Assembly (NCBI GenBank): GCA_030431095.1
Contig: JAUIJU010000006.1
Location: forward strand, 42,664-106,663
Length of the DNA: 64,000 bases
Direction: 5' to 3'
DNA from: Gammaproteobacteria bacterium
Lineage (GTDB): Bacteria; Pseudomonadota; Gammaproteobacteria; Xanthomonadales; SZUA-36
Positions within the stretch are counted from its first letter, which is position 1. Every line of letters begins with the position of its first letter. Shown here in pieces: positions 1 to 8,620 of the stretch. Position numbers and translations under genes: made by a program. The notes under the pieces are model-generated. The model saw nothing but the letters and a program-made list of their open reading frames with translations. It searched no databases and was not told the origin of the DNA.

Positions 1-75
1 GGCCTGCTGCGGCTCAGCGTGGGAATCGAGGCGGTGGAGGACCTGTTGGCGGACCTGGAGCAGGCCCTGGGTTAG
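1..75 (+). CDS. 3' end of a Cys/Met-metabolism PLP-dependent enzyme (partial)
   Basis: Only the last 24 codons lie in the window, reading GLLRLSVGIEAVEDLLADLE and ending at TAG. This tail is the familiar C-terminus of the trans-sulfuration enzyme family (cystathionine gamma-synthase, O-succinylhomoserine sulfhydrylase and cystathionine lyase), where LxRLSVGxExxxDLxxDL closes the small domain. The family uses PLP for beta/gamma elimination or replacement in methionine and cysteine metabolism. The exact enzyme cannot be told from this fragment. Its stop overlaps the stop of the convergent proA gene by two or three bases, leaving no room for a terminator outside coding sequence. Confidence 0.75.
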   Translation, partial: GLLRLSVGIEAVEDLLADLEQALG

Positions 76-1379
76 CCGTCCCTGACCTGGCCGTCGCCGC
101 GTACCACCCACTTGTAGCTGGTCAGCTCCGGCAGCGCCATGGGGCCGCGAGCATGCAGTTTCTGCGTGCTGATGCCGATTTCCGCGCCCATGCCGAACTG
201 GGCGCCGTCGGTATAGGCGGTGGAGGCGTTGGCATACACGGCGGCGGCGTCCACCTCGTTCAGGAAGCGCTCGATCACCTCGGCTGACTCGGCAACGATG
301 GCCTCGGAGTGTCGCGAGGAATGCGCGCGGATGTGCTCCAGCGCGGCGTCCAGGTCGTCCACGATCCGCACCGACAGTTTCATGGACAGAAATTCCTGGC
401 CGTAATGCGCGGGCCCCGCGCGATGCAGGTCACCGGCGTAGTGGCCGTCCAGCACTTCGAAGGCCGCCTGGTCGGCGTACACCTCGGCGCCATGACGGCT
501 GCCCAGTTCGCGCAGCAGTTCCGGCAGCTTTGGCAGCAGGTCGCGGTGCAGCACCAGGGTGTCCAGGGCATTGCACACGCTCACGCGTCGCGCCTTGGCG
601 TTGGTCACGATGGCGGCCGCCTTGTCCGGGTCGGCGCTGGTGTCGACATAGGTGTGCACGATGCCCGCGCCGGTCTCGATCACGGGGATGCGCGCGTGGT
701 CGCGTACGAAGTCGATCAGACCGCGGGAACCGCGCGGAATGGCCAGGTCGATGTGCTCCACCGCGGCCAGGATGGGCGCCAGCGCATCACGGCTGGGCGG
801 CGTCAGGTACACCGCGGCCGGGTCGATGCCGTGGCCTTCCAGCACCTGGTGGATCAGGCCGACGATGGCCTGGTTGCTGTCGCGCGCGTCGGAACTGCCC
901 TTGAGCACGCAGGCGTTGCCGCTGCGGAAACACAGGGCGAACACGTCGAAGGTGACGTTGGGGCGGGATTCGTAGATCACGGCGATCACGCCGACCGGTA
1001 CGCGCACCTTTTGCAGGCGCAGACCGTTGTCGAGTGAGCGCGCTTCCAGCACTTCGCCCTGGGGGGCGGGGAGGGCGGCCACCTGCCGCAGGTCACCGGC
1101 GATCCCCTCGATGCGCTCGGGATTGAGCAGCAGCCGGTCGTACTTGGGGTCTTCCGGGTCCATGCGCGCGAGGTCGCGGCGATTGGCGGCGAGGATGTCT
1201 TCGGTCGCCGCCACGGCCCGGTCGGCCAGGTCGTTCAGCACCCGTGCGGTGGTTTCGGCGTCGAGGCGGGCCAGGGCCGGCGCTGCGTCGCGCACGGCGT
1301 CCAGGCCGTGGCTCAGCGCGGCGTGAAGGTCTTCTTCGTCGTGGCTTGGGGCGTCAATCGTAGATATAGAGGTAGTCAT
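72..1379 (-). CDS. proA: Glutamate-5-semialdehyde dehydrogenase (gamma-glutamyl phosphate reductase)
   Basis: ProA reduces gamma-glutamyl phosphate with NADPH to glutamate semialdehyde, the second step of proline synthesis, in the cytoplasm. The 435-aa product has the aldehyde-dehydrogenase fold. Visible are VGVIAVIYESRPNVTFD near the N-terminal third, the LKGSSDARDSN cofactor region, and the catalytic cysteine in RRVSVCNALDTL (about C269). The C-terminus carries AVYANASTAYTDGAQFGMGAEIG, a ProA hallmark. The start at 1379 (MTTSIST) is preferred over the longer ORF-track start, because the added 25 residues are not family-like and lie in proB. The gene begins 26 bp before the proB stop, so the two are probably translationally coupled. 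The product is slightly longer than E. coli ProA (417 aa) owing to its N-terminus. Confidence 0.97.
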   Translation of the reverse strand: MTTSISTIDAPSHDEEDLHAALSHGLDAVRDAAPALARLDAETTARVLNDLADRAVAATEDILAANRRDLARMDPEDPKYDRLLLNPERIEGIAGDLRQVAALPAPQGEVLEARSLDNGLRLQKVRVPVGVIAVIYESRPNVTFDVFALCFRSGNACVLKGSSDARDSNQAIVGLIHQVLEGHGIDPAAVYLTPPSRDALAPILAAVEHIDLAIPRGSRGLIDFVRDHARIPVIETGAGIVHTYVDTSADPDKAAAIVTNAKARRVSVCNALDTLVLHRDLLPKLPELLRELGSRHGAEVYADQAAFEVLDGHYAGDLHRAGPAHYGQEFLSMKLSVRIVDDLDAALEHIRAHSSRHSEAIVAESAEVIERFLNEVDAAAVYANASTAYTDGAQFGMGAEIGISTQKLHARGPMALPELTSYKWVVRGDGQVRDG

Positions 1380-2427
1380 AATGTATGAGGGGTTTCTGGT
1401 CGCGTCGGCCCAGCACCTGCCGGGCGAGCGCGCCATTATAGTCGGCTCGCCCACATCCCAACAGGCGGCCGGCCATATCCCGCACCTGGATCACGTCGCC
1501 CCGTTCAAAATCACCTTCCACGTGCTCGATGCCCACCGGCAGCAGGCTGGCCAGGTGGTCGCTGTCGAGCAGGGCGTCGCGGGCGCCGTCGTTGATGGTC
1601 ACAGCGCCCTGGGCATGATCGTCCATCACCGCCAGCCAGCGTTTGGCCGGCGCGACCTGCGGACTGGCCGGAAACCGCGTGCCCACCGAATCGTCGTCGA
1701 CGATGTGTTTCAACACGCGCTTCGCGCGGCCGTTGGCGATGACCACGCGGGTGCCCAGCGCGGCGGATTTTCGCGCCTGGGACAGCTTGCTGTGCATGCC
1801 GCCGCGACCCATGCCGGATCCCTCCTTGCGCACCACGCGGTCGATGGTGTGCCGCTGGTCGTCCCAGGTCTCGATGACTTCGCCATTCGCCGGGTCCAGC
1901 ACGCCGTCCACGCTGCTGAGCAGGGCCAGGACCTGGGCGCCCACCATGCCCGCCAGCAGGCCCGCCAGCTCGTCGTTGTCGGAAAACATGAATTCGGTGG
2001 CGGCCACCACGTCGTTTTCGTTGATGATGGGTACGAATCCCGCCGCCAGGGCGGCGCCCAGGCAGGCGCGGGTGTCCAGGTAGTGTTCACGGCTCTGGAA
2101 GTCCGCCTTGCTCAGCAGCACCTGGGCGGTGGTCAGGTCGTGCGGCCGAAAGGCCAGCTGCCAGGCGGCCACCAGGTGCACCTGGCCGACCGCGGCCAGC
2201 ACCTGTTTGGTCGCCACGGGGTTCGACAGGCAATCGGTGGCGTCACCGACCACGCCGCGACCGGCGGCGACGGCGCCGGACGAGACGATCAGCACCTCCC
2301 AGCCGTCATCGCGCAGCTCGGCGACCTGGTCGGCCAGGGAATGGATCACGTCCGGCGCCAGGGCGCCGCCCGGTGTGCACAGGGCCTGGCTGCCCAGCTT
2401 GATGACGATGCGGCGGGGTTTGCTCAT
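1354..2427 (-). CDS. proB: Glutamate 5-kinase with PUA domain
   Basis: ProB phosphorylates glutamate to gamma-glutamyl phosphate, the committed and feedback-controlled step of proline synthesis. The 357-aa protein starts MSKPRRIVIKLGSQALC, the amino-acid-kinase N-terminus. It continues with SSGAVAAGRGVV, the substrate segment IINENDVVAA and the KEGSGMGRGGMHSKLSQA loop. The last 80 or so residues form the PUA domain (GAVTINDGARDALL, GDFERGDVIQV), as in the two-domain enterobacterial enzyme. The start at 2427 fits the family. The longer ORF-track start would add 50 unrelated residues inside the upstream gene. It lies 4 bp from the upstream lipoprotein stop and overlaps proA, making a three-gene operon. 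Confidence 0.97.
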   Translation of the reverse strand: MSKPRRIVIKLGSQALCTPGGALAPDVIHSLADQVAELRDDGWEVLIVSSGAVAAGRGVVGDATDCLSNPVATKQVLAAVGQVHLVAAWQLAFRPHDLTTAQVLLSKADFQSREHYLDTRACLGAALAAGFVPIINENDVVAATEFMFSDNDELAGLLAGMVGAQVLALLSSVDGVLDPANGEVIETWDDQRHTIDRVVRKEGSGMGRGGMHSKLSQARKSAALGTRVVIANGRAKRVLKHIVDDDSVGTRFPASPQVAPAKRWLAVMDDHAQGAVTINDGARDALLDSDHLASLLPVGIEHVEGDFERGDVIQVRDMAGRLLGCGRADYNGALARQVLGRRDQKPLIHYDYLYIYD

Positions 2428-2431
2428 CGGC

Positions 2432-4180
2432 TTACAGCCCCAACTCCGCTTTGCCCTGTTGGTACACGATATCCACGGGGATGCCCGCCTCGGCGAGCCG
2501 GTCGAGATCGTCCTGCAGTTGCGGTCCCACCCGGCCCATCCGCTCGACAAACCCGGACACGGCGGCATAGTCGCCATCGCCCTGCAGGGTCAGCAGGTGC
2601 CTGCTCAGGTCCTGCACCGCCGCCTCGAAGGCCTCGCGGTTCACCCGGTAGGCGCCGCTGGCCTCGTCGCGGCTGAAGGCGCCCGCCTCGGAGAAGTAAT
2701 TGAATCGGATCATGTTGGCCCGCCCATGGGCGCTGGAGGCGCCGAAGCGAACGGAGCGGAAGATTCCGGCGAGGAAGGTCACGTAGTCGTCCATCAGCTC
2801 GCCCTCGGTGATTTCGCCGGCTTCGCGCAGCCGTTGCACCATGTACAGGCCCAGGATGTCGGCCTTGCCTTCCTCCAGCGCCGAGGCGTGCTCCTTGAGC
2901 GCCTGGCGCACCGTGCCGCCGCCGTCGATGGTGTTCTTGATGCCCAAGCCGTGGGCCACTTCGTGAAACATGGTATTGCCGAAGAATGACTCGAAGGTGA
3001 CATGCGCTCGTTGATCTTCGGCAATCAGCACCTCGGATATCGGCAGCAGGATCTTGTTGAACTTGGCCAGCATGGCATTCTTCAGCTGCAGGCGGCGCGT
3101 GCCCTTGGCGAGCTGGACCTCCTCGTCGTTGGGCAGGTTGATGGCGATGGTCTTGGACCCCGAGTTCGCGTCACCGGCCACGTAGAGCACGTCGTAGGCG
3201 TTGAGATCGGCGTCGGAACCGGGCGTCTCGGCCTTGTATTCGGCCGGCACGGGCAGACCTTCCTGAAGTTCGGGCAGGTACTGCGCGAATCGCGCCAGGC
3301 GATCGCTCCAGGCACGGTCTTTCAGCAGAACGAAGGTTTCGAACGCGGCGCGGTAACCGTACAGCGCGTCCTGGTAGGTTTCGATGGGCCCGATGACCAG
3401 CTCGATGGCGTTGTCCTTGTTGTCCATCCAGGCCATGTCCGACGGCTGGTAGATATCGCTGACCAGGGCATCGGCGCGCAGACGCAGGTACGACGCGAAG
3501 CCGGGATCCTCGGCCAGGCCCGCCGCCTGTTTCAGCAATTGGGCGATGCGCCCGAGTTCTTCGGCGTAGGCCTCGTGGTAGGGCACCAGGGTCAGCTCGT
3601 CCGCCGAATTGCGGCGCACCAGCGAGTACAGGCCGTCCTTGCCGGGCTGCTCCCAGGCCTCGAAGGCTTCCTTGCTCATGTCTTCCGGGTAGAAGCGTGC
3701 GCCCGGGGGGCGCGGGCCGTGGGCCTCGAGAAACGGACGGTCCTCGGCCAGGCGGTCCCAGGGGCCGTAATTGACCTCGGCGAAGCGCCGCACGGCCGGG
3801 TCGTCGATGCTGTCCAGCAGGGCGTCCCGGTCACCCCAAACCTGGCGCCAGAACAGCTCATCAGTGATTTTAGCGGCATCGATCAGCAGGCCGACCATCT
3901 GCTTCTGGTCTGCCGAGAGATGAGACAGGTCGGCGGTCAGCGTGACCGGGGTATAGATGTTCGGGCGTGGGTCGATGGCGTTCGGCGTCTCGGCGCCGCG
4001 CAGCCGCACCGCGCCAAGATCGACGGCCATGGGTTTTGCGGCCCCTTCCCCGGTCGGGGGCGCCTCGGCCGGGGGTGTTTCGGCAGACACCGGCGCCGAA
4101 TCCGGCGACCGGTCCGAGCAGGCCTGCAGCGCGAAGGTGGCGAAAAAGGAAAAGATGAGCAGTTTCAGTGAGTTGTTCAT
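2432..4180 (-). CDS. Lipoprotein metallopeptidase of the dipeptidyl-peptidase III (M49)-like family
   Basis: A 582-aa protein with a lipoprotein signal peptide (LLIFSFFATFALQAC, lipidated Cys at residue 21) followed by a Pro/Glu/Ala-rich linker. It is probably anchored in the envelope and faces the periplasm. The zinc site is FHEVAHGLG (His at about 406), with a downstream EEGKADILGLYMV segment supplying the third ligand. These motifs belong to the bacterial relatives of dipeptidyl peptidase III, including those found with Nudix domains in plants. Classical DPP III has HEXXXH, whereas this branch has HEXXH. The likely role is release of dipeptides or short peptides in the periplasm. It is first in an operon with proB and proA, only 4 bp apart; whether the functions are linked is unknown. 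Family placement is good; substrate is not known. Confidence 0.82.
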   Translation of the reverse strand: MNNSLKLLIFSFFATFALQACSDRSPDSAPVSAETPPAEAPPTGEGAAKPMAVDLGAVRLRGAETPNAIDPRPNIYTPVTLTADLSHLSADQKQMVGLLIDAAKITDELFWRQVWGDRDALLDSIDDPAVRRFAEVNYGPWDRLAEDRPFLEAHGPRPPGARFYPEDMSKEAFEAWEQPGKDGLYSLVRRNSADELTLVPYHEAYAEELGRIAQLLKQAAGLAEDPGFASYLRLRADALVSDIYQPSDMAWMDNKDNAIELVIGPIETYQDALYGYRAAFETFVLLKDRAWSDRLARFAQYLPELQEGLPVPAEYKAETPGSDADLNAYDVLYVAGDANSGSKTIAINLPNDEEVQLAKGTRRLQLKNAMLAKFNKILLPISEVLIAEDQRAHVTFESFFGNTMFHEVAHGLGIKNTIDGGGTVRQALKEHASALEEGKADILGLYMVQRLREAGEITEGELMDDYVTFLAGIFRSVRFGASSAHGRANMIRFNYFSEAGAFSRDEASGAYRVNREAFEAAVQDLSRHLLTLQGDGDYAAVSGFVERMGRVGPQLQDDLDRLAEAGIPVDIVYQQGKAELGL

Positions 4181-4280
4181 GTGGTCGTCGCGGCGCCCCA
4201 GCGCCGCCCCGTCTGGCGAATCAATCCCCTATGATGCCATGGAAAATCCGCACATGAGACCCCATCTTCCCCCGCGTCGC

Positions 4281-4286
4281 TATAAT
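4281..4286 (+). promoter_or_regulatory. Candidate sigma-70 -10 box for the fmdB-aspS unit
   Basis: A perfect TATAAT stands 34 bp before the FmdB-type start codon in an otherwise GC-rich stretch. I see no good -35 box 16-18 bp upstream, so the promoter may need an activator or an upstream element. The 139-bp gap also must hold the divergent promoter of the M49-like lipoprotein gene. Confidence 0.5.
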
Positions 4287-4319
4287 TCCGGCGGTGCGCC
4301 CGGAGTGGGAGTCGAGACA

Positions 4320-4679
4320 ATGCCGATTTACGAATACCGATGCCAGGCCTGCGGCCACGACCTGGAAAAACTGCAGCGCCTGAGCGATGCGCCGCTCACC
4401 GATTGTCCCGCCTGTGGCAAGCCGGCGCTGAAACGCCTGGTGTCCGCGGCCGGCTTCCGTCTGAAAGGTGGCGGCTGGTACGAAACCGACTTCAAGAAAG
4501 GCAATCAGCGTAATCTGGCCGACGGTGGTGACAACAAGTCCGGTGGCGAAAGCAAGCCCGCCGGTGACAGCAAGTCCGGCGGCGACGGGAAAGACGCGAA
4601 GTCCGCCCCGGCGGGCGATGGCGCCGGCAAGCCTGCCCTCAAATCGGGCGGCGACAAGAAATCCAGCGCGTCGGCCTGA
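4320..4679 (+). CDS. FmdB-family zinc-ribbon protein
   Basis: A 119-aa cytoplasmic protein. It opens [19 protein letters not shown] and has a second knuckle [18 protein letters not shown], so two CxxC pairs build one zinc ribbon, the FmdB / putative regulatory protein family. The zinc ribbon takes the first 55 residues; the rest is a low-complexity Gly/Lys/Asp/Ser tail. In many gammaproteobacteria this gene sits directly before aspS, as here (40 bp). Its biochemical role is not established; a nucleic-acid or ribosome-linked function is often assumed. The start at 4320 gives the family N-terminus; the longer ORF-track start reaches back through the promoter region. Confidence 0.88.
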   Translation: MPIYEYRCQACGHDLEKLQRLSDAPLTDCPACGKPALKRLVSAAGFRLKGGGWYETDFKKGNQRNLADGGDNKSGGESKPAGDSKSGGDGKDAKSAPAGDGAGKPALKSGGDKKSSASA

Positions 4680-4719
4680 GCCGGCGCCTGCCCGCGAGGC
4701 GGGCCAACGGAGAACAGCA

Positions 4720-6489
4720 ATGCGAACCCACCTGTGTGGTGAACTGAATACGGCCCAGGCCGGCGAAACCGTCTCCCTGTGCGGCTGGGTGGACCAGCGC
4801 CGGGACCTGGGCGGCCTCATTTTCCTGGGCCTGCGGGACCGGGCCGGCATCGTGCAGGTGGTGGTCGAACCCGACAGCGACGCCTTCGCCGACGCCGAGC
4901 GCCTGCGCAAGGAGTATTGCGTGCGTGTCACCGGCGAGGTGCGCCGGCGCCCCGAGAGCCAGTGGAACGACGACATGGCGACCGGCCGCATCGAGGTGGT
5001 GGCGAGCGCCGTGGAGCTGCTCAACGCCTCCGCGCCGCTGCCCCTGCTGATGAGCGACGAGGACGGTGAGGAAGTGCGGCTCAAGTACCGCTACCTGGAC
5101 CTGCGCCGGCCGCGCATGCAGAAGAATCTGCAGCTGCGTGCCGCGCTCAACCGCGCCATCCGCAACCACCTGGACGGCGAAGGTTTCAACGAGTTCGAGA
5201 CGCCCATCCTGACCCGCGCCACGCCGGAAGGCGCGCGCGACTACCTGGTGCCTTCGCGCACCCACCCGGGCGAGTTCTTCGCCCTGCCGCAGTCGCCGCA
5301 GCTGTTCAAACAACTGTTGATGATGGCCGGCATGGACCGCTACTACCAGATCGCCCGCTGTTTCCGCGACGAAGACCTGCGCGCCGACCGCCAGCCCGAA
5401 TTCACCCAGCTCGACCTGGAGATGTCTTTCGTGACGGAGGCCGACGTGCAGGCCATGGCCGAGGACCTGGTTCGCGCCGTGTTCGCCGACGTGTTGTCGG
5501 TGGACCTGCCCGCCGCCTTTCCGCGCATGACCTGGCGCCAGGCCATGGAGCGCTACGGCTCCGACAAGCCGGACCTGCGCCTGCCGCTGGAACTGGTCAG
5601 CGTGGACGCCCACGTGGCGCACGTCGAATTCAAGGTGTTCGCCGGTCCAGCCGCGGACCCGGCGCAGCGCGTGGCCGCGTTGCGCGTACCGGCAGGGGCC
5701 GAACTGTCGCGCAAGCAGATCGACGAGTACACCGCCTACGTCGCCCGCTACGGCGCGAAAGGCCTGGCCTGGATCAAGGTCAACGACGCCACGGCCGGCC
5801 TGGAAGGCCTGCAGTCTCCCATCGCCAAGTTCCTGGACGAGACGGCGTGGACGGGCATCGCCCAGGCCACCGGCGCCACGGACGGCGACCTGCTGCTGTT
5901 CGGCGCCGGTGCGTGGGGCGTGACCAGCAACTTCATGGGCCATCTGCTGGTGAAACTGGGGCACGATCGCGGCCTGGCCGGCGACGACTGGGCGCCGTTG
6001 TGGGTCACCGAGTTTCCGATGTTCGAGTGGGACGAGGAGACGCAGCGCTTCTACGCCATGCACCACCCCTTTACCGCCCCGGCGGTGGACGATGCGAACG
6101 CGCTGCGCGATGACCCCGCCGGGTCCGTGTCCCGCGGCTACGACCTGGTGCTCAACGGCGCCGAGATCGGCGGCGGCTCCATCCGTATCCACCGCCCCGA
6201 GATGCAGCAGGCGGTATTCGACCTGCTGGGCATCGGCACCGAGGAAGCCGGCGAAAAGTTCGGCTTCCTGCTCGAAGCCCTGAAGTACGGCTGCCCGCCG
6301 CACGGGGGCATCGCTTTCGGCCTGGACCGCATGGCGGCCCTGATGGCAGGCGAGGCCTCGATTCGCGACGTGATCGCCTTCCCCAAGACCACCACCGCGC
6401 AGTGCGTGATGACCGATGCGCCGTCCGCCGTTCCGCAAGACGTCCTGCAGGAGCTGGGCGTGGTGTTGCGTCCACGCGAGGGGTCCTGA
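4720..6489 (+). CDS. aspS: Aspartyl-tRNA synthetase
   Basis: AspS charges tRNA-Asp (or tRNA-Asp and tRNA-Asn in organisms lacking AsnRS) with aspartate using ATP. The 589-aa length matches the bacterial type (E. coli 590). Visible are the N-terminal OB-fold anticodon-binding domain ([19 protein letters not shown]), class II motif 2 ([23 protein letters not shown]) and the GAD insertion domain in the middle. Near the C-terminus is motif 3 ([14 protein letters not shown]). MRTHLCGEL is the expected start, with an ACGGAGA ribosome site seven bases upstream; the ORF-track start overlaps the FmdB gene. The discriminating and non-discriminating forms cannot be separated here. Confidence 0.98.
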   Translation: MRTHLCGELNTAQAGETVSLCGWVDQRRDLGGLIFLGLRDRAGIVQVVVEPDSDAFADAERLRKEYCVRVTGEVRRRPESQWNDDMATGRIEVVASAVELLNASAPLPLLMSDEDGEEVRLKYRYLDLRRPRMQKNLQLRAALNRAIRNHLDGEGFNEFETPILTRATPEGARDYLVPSRTHPGEFFALPQSPQLFKQLLMMAGMDRYYQIARCFRDEDLRADRQPEFTQLDLEMSFVTEADVQAMAEDLVRAVFADVLSVDLPAAFPRMTWRQAMERYGSDKPDLRLPLELVSVDAHVAHVEFKVFAGPAADPAQRVAALRVPAGAELSRKQIDEYTAYVARYGAKGLAWIKVNDATAGLEGLQSPIAKFLDETAWTGIAQATGATDGDLLLFGAGAWGVTSNFMGHLLVKLGHDRGLAGDDWAPLWVTEFPMFEWDEETQRFYAMHHPFTAPAVDDANALRDDPAGSVSRGYDLVLNGAEIGGGSIRIHRPEMQQAVFDLLGIGTEEAGEKFGFLLEALKYGCPPHGGIAFGLDRMAALMAGEASIRDVIAFPKTTTAQCVMTDAPSAVPQDVLQELGVVLRPREGS

Positions 6490-6571
6490 TTCGCCATCCC
6501 GGGCCAGGCGCCAGCCGGCCCTGATTTGGGGTCCCGGGACTTTCGGCACTGATTCCGCCGGGTTGCGCTGC

Positions 6572-6577
6572 TAGAAT
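6572..6577 (+). promoter_or_regulatory. Possible -10 box upstream of the S9 peptidase gene
   Basis: TAGAAT occurs in the 138-bp gap after aspS, about 50 bp before the peptidase start. There is no convincing -35 at 17 bp. The same gap contains the perfect 10-bp palindrome GTCCCGGGAC, without a T-run, so it is not a clear aspS terminator. Confidence 0.35.
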
Positions 6578-6627
6578 GCCCAGCGCGTGACAATGGCACC
6601 CCGGCACACCGGGGGGGATGGAAACAT

Positions 6628-8550
6628 ATGAAAATCAAGCAACTCCTGGTCGTCCTGGTGGCGCTCACGGTGGGCAGTGCGCCCGCCCTGGCGCAGAAAA
6701 AGGGCGTCGAACATTTCTTCAAGAAACCCCAGTTCTCGGCCTTCCAGATCTCGCCGGACGGCAAAAATCTCGCCGCCCTGGCCCCCATCGAGGACCGCAT
6801 GAACATCGTGGTCATGGACCTGGAGACGCGCCAGGCGCGCGCCGTGACCGGCGTTACCAGCCAGGACATCAACGGCTTCCAGTGGGCCAACAACGAGCGC
6901 CTGCTGTTCAACATGGACAAGGACGGCAGCGAGTCCTTCGGCCTGTTCGCCGTGAACATCGACGGCAGCCTGCCGCGTACCCTGGCGGAACCGCTGGATG
7001 CGCAGATCAGCTCCGGTTCCTCGGTGGTGCGAACCACCTTCGTGCACGACCTGCTGCGCCACGACAAGGAGAACATCCTGGTCGTGAACAACGAGCGCCG
7101 CGCGGCCTACCCGGACATTTACGAGATGAACATCTACACGGGCAAGAAGAAGCTCGTGGAGCGCAACCCCGGCAACGTGGGGGGCTGGTTCAGCGACTGG
7201 GACGGAAACGTGATCGGCGGCGGCTACCAGGATGAACTGGAACAGGGCTTCATGATGAAGGACCCGGAATCCGGCGAGTGGGTGGAGTGGACGCGCACCC
7301 GCTACGATCAGCCCGATTTCACGCCGTTGTCCATTTCCGGTGACGGCGAGAACGGCCTGGTGGCCTCGCGCATTACGCCCGACGGACAAATGCGTGATCG
7401 CTACGCCGTGTACGAATACAACTTCACGACAAGGAAGATGGGCGACCTGGTCTTCGAGCACGACATCCTCGATGTGACCAACGTCATCCAGAACCTCAAG
7501 CAGCGCAAGGCCGTCGGTCTGACCTATGCCCTCGGCAAGCCCGAGACGGTGTGGTTCGACGAACGCTGGGCGACCCTGCAGGCCGGCATCGACCAGGCCT
7601 TGCCGGATACCGTGAACAACATCTCCAGCGTGGACGATGCCGAGACCGTGGCGGTGGTCACCTCCTGGTCCGACGTACAGCCGCCCATCTACTACCTCTA
7701 CGACATGGAGGAGAACAAGATGGAGTTCCTGGCCGAGTCGCGCCCGTGGATCGAGCCGGAAGACATGTCCCCGATGAAGGTGTATTCCTTCGAAACACGG
7801 GATGGCAAGACCATGCACGGCTATATCACCGTGCCCAAGGGTACCGACGGCGAGAACCTGCCCATCGTGGTGAACCCGCACGGCGGCCCCTGGGCCCGTG
7901 ACGGCTGGGGCTTCAATCCCGAGCACCAGTTCCTGGCGGACCGCGGCTACGCCGTGCTGCAGGTCAACTTCCGCGGCTCTACCGGCTTTGGCCTGGAGCA
8001 CGAGATGTCCAGCAGGAAGCAGTGGGGCCAGGCCATGCAGAACGACGTGACCGACGCCCTGATGTGGGCGGTGGACGAAGGCATCGCCGACAAGGACCGC
8101 GCCTGCATTTACGGCGGCAGCTACGGCGGTTACGCCACCATGGCCGGGCTGGTCTACACGCCCGAGCTGTACCAGTGCGGCATCAACTACGTGGGCGTGA
8201 CCGACCTGCCGTTGCTGTTCCGCACCGCGCCCGACGCCTGGGCCGGCGGACTGGAGATCATGGAGGACCGGGTCGGCAGTATGGACGACGAGCGCGAGTT
8301 CCTGCAGCAGTGGTCGCCCAGCAACCACGCGGACAAGATCCAGGCGCCGGTGTTCATGGCTTACGGCCTGACCGACCCGCGCGTGAACATCCGTCACCAG
8401 CGGGTGATGGAGAGCGCCATGAAGAAGGCCGACGTCGAGTACGAGACCATGATCAAGACCGACGAAGGCCACGGCTACCGCAAACAGGAAAATATCTACG
8501 ACTTCTACGGTCGCATGGACACGTTCCTGGCCGAGCACCTGAATCCCTGA
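6628..8550 (+). CDS. Secreted S9-family prolyl oligopeptidase / acylaminoacyl peptidase
   Basis: A 640-aa serine peptidase with a Sec signal peptide (MKIKQLLVVLVALTVGSAPALAQ). It is expected in the periplasm or outside the cell. The first ~380 residues form the blade-rich beta-propeller domain (SPDGKNLAALAP, repeated WxDG-type strands). The alpha/beta-hydrolase domain follows, beginning near VNPHGGPWARDGWGF. The catalytic triad can be placed: Ser498 in GGSYGGYAT, Asp583 in LTDPRV and His615 in DEGHGY. Members cleave short peptides after proline or remove N-acyl amino acids; the specificity cannot be read from sequence. The gene stands alone, followed by a clear terminator. Protein-degrading enzymes of this type fit a peptide-feeding lifestyle. 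Confidence 0.93.
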   Translation: MKIKQLLVVLVALTVGSAPALAQKKGVEHFFKKPQFSAFQISPDGKNLAALAPIEDRMNIVVMDLETRQARAVTGVTSQDINGFQWANNERLLFNMDKDGSESFGLFAVNIDGSLPRTLAEPLDAQISSGSSVVRTTFVHDLLRHDKENILVVNNERRAAYPDIYEMNIYTGKKKLVERNPGNVGGWFSDWDGNVIGGGYQDELEQGFMMKDPESGEWVEWTRTRYDQPDFTPLSISGDGENGLVASRITPDGQMRDRYAVYEYNFTTRKMGDLVFEHDILDVTNVIQNLKQRKAVGLTYALGKPETVWFDERWATLQAGIDQALPDTVNNISSVDDAETVAVVTSWSDVQPPIYYLYDMEENKMEFLAESRPWIEPEDMSPMKVYSFETRDGKTMHGYITVPKGTDGENLPIVVNPHGGPWARDGWGFNPEHQFLADRGYAVLQVNFRGSTGFGLEHEMSSRKQWGQAMQNDVTDALMWAVDEGIADKDRACIYGGSYGGYATMAGLVYTPELYQCGINYVGVTDLPLLFRTAPDAWAGGLEIMEDRVGSMDDEREFLQQWSPSNHADKIQAPVFMAYGLTDPRVNIRHQRVMESAMKKADVEYETMIKTDEGHGYRKQENIYDFYGRMDTFLAEHLNP

Positions 8551-8582
8551 TTCAACCCTCGGCGCATTGGCAGTAAGCTTGG

Positions 8583-8613
8583 GAGGCCGGCACATGCCGG
8601 CCTCTCGCTTTTC
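8583..8613 (+). terminator. Rho-independent terminator after the S9 peptidase gene
   Basis: GAGGCCGG is followed by CCGGCCTC (8-9 bp stem, 4-6 nt loop), then TCGCTTTT. It lies 33 bp past the peptidase stop and before the rarD start, so it ends the single-gene transcript. Confidence 0.8.
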
Positions 8614-8620
8614 GGGGACC

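Noticed and set aside
4639-6549. Minus-strand ORF of 636 aa opposite aspS
   Set aside because: aspS is unmistakable on the plus strand; this frame is an antisense shadow with HQ/GV-rich composition.
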